A stretch of 5,810 nt of DNA from Oscillospiraceae bacterium (lineage in GTDB: Bacteria > Bacillota > Clostridia > Oscillospirales > Ruminococcaceae). Position numbers and translations under genes: made by a program. How positions within the stretch are numbered: position 1 is the stretch's first letter; the number at the start of each line of letters is the position of its first letter. The stretch covers positions 1 through 5,810 of the forward strand of contig JAFQND010000045.1 in the NCBI GenBank assembly GCA_017396055.1. Reading direction: 5' to 3'. Of this stretch, positions 5,490 to 5,810 are shown piece after piece. Under the pieces are notes generated by a model. It had not been told where the DNA came from and made no database searches. It saw only the letters and a list, made by a program, of their open reading frames with translations.

Positions 5490-5810
5490 GTGAAAAAAGT
5501 TTTCGGGCTGATATGTGCACTGATGCTGGCGGCGGTGAGTTTATCGCTGCCGGTATCGGCGGAAGGATGCGATCACACCATACGAAAGCCTTTTTCTGCC
5601 GATAACACTACCTTAAGCGGCTACCATAATCTTTACCTCGCCGAAGATACCGAGCTTTCAGAGACGCTAAAGATCATCAGATCAACAGGAAATGCCACTT
5701 ATATCGATCTCTGTCTGAACGGGTACACCCTATCTTTGGCGAAAGAAGTACAGGGCAGCGTCATCAACTGCCAGGACTCTGTACTTCACATCTGCGATTG
5801 TTCGGAAAAA
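5490..5810 (+). CDS. Secreted protein with GTG start, N-terminal part only
   Basis: The frame is open for 107 codons to the right edge. The product begins VKKVFGLICALMLAAVSLSL, a basic n-region and hydrophobic core, with a likely signal peptidase I site after PVSA (residue 24). The mature part contains YLAEDTELSETLKI, DLCLNGYTLSL (73-83), VINC and LHICDCSEK. From memory, the pattern 'LCLNGYTL ... VI ... L-x-I/L-CDC' recurs in large secreted or cell-wall proteins of Clostridia and may form a beta-helix-like repeat; I cannot name a characterised family. Five cysteines lie beyond the signal peptide (27, 75, 94, 102, 104). The GTG start at 5490 is chosen because AAAGGAGG ends six bases upstream and because the ATG two bases earlier is followed at once by TGA. 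The gene follows GH51 by 21 bases. Full length, anchoring and function cannot be judged from this fragment. Confidence 0.8.
   Translation, partial: MKKVFGLICALMLAAVSLSLPVSAEGCDHTIRKPFSADNTTLSGYHNLYLAEDTELSETLKIIRSTGNATYIDLCLNGYTLSLAKEVQGSVINCQDSVLHICDCSEK

Overview
The window looks like a carbohydrate-utilisation region from a gut-type Bacillota (Clostridia) genome. This rests on strong AGGAGG-type ribosome binding sites, textbook sigma-A promoters, tight gene packing, intermediate G+C, a classical lipoprotein signal peptide, and a C-terminal partial gene whose 'LCLNGYTL...CDC' pattern I associate with large secreted proteins of Clostridia. No species is claimed.

Layout. Positions 1-3882 are transcribed leftwards. 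Reading in that direction come a stand-alone GyrI-like effector-binding protein (3436-3882), a PhnB-like VOC protein (3051-3416), a 65-base gap with a 20-base dyad, a GH29 alpha-L-fucosidase (1759-2985), an unrecognised lipoprotein (1010-1738) and a GH99-like/WbsX-type protein cut by the left edge (1-1000). Positions 4020-5810 are transcribed rightwards: a GH51 alpha-L-arabinofuranosidase (4020-5468), then the start of a secreted protein with a GTG start (5490 to the right edge). The only sizeable non-coding stretch, 3883-4019, holds two divergent promoters. There are no RNA genes, mobile elements, CRISPR arrays or clear Rho-independent terminators.

How the genes may work together. The three carbohydrate-active proteins (fucosidase, arabinofuranosidase, GH99-like) have no signal peptides, so they probably act in the cytoplasm on imported oligosaccharides. 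The lipoprotein and the secreted protein are the only exported products. No transporter or DNA-binding regulator is encoded in the window.

The most interesting signals are regulatory. (1) The two divergent promoters are mirror images: each has TTGAC(A/C), a 17-base spacer and TATACT. They share one centre at 3951, and a near-perfect 25-base palindrome there covers both -35 boxes. (2) At two gene junctions (GH51 to secreted protein, GH29 to lipoprotein) an anti-Shine-Dalgarno/Shine-Dalgarno hairpin begins at or immediately after the upstream TGA. This suggests that translation of the exported product is coupled to translation of the upstream cytoplasmic hydrolase.
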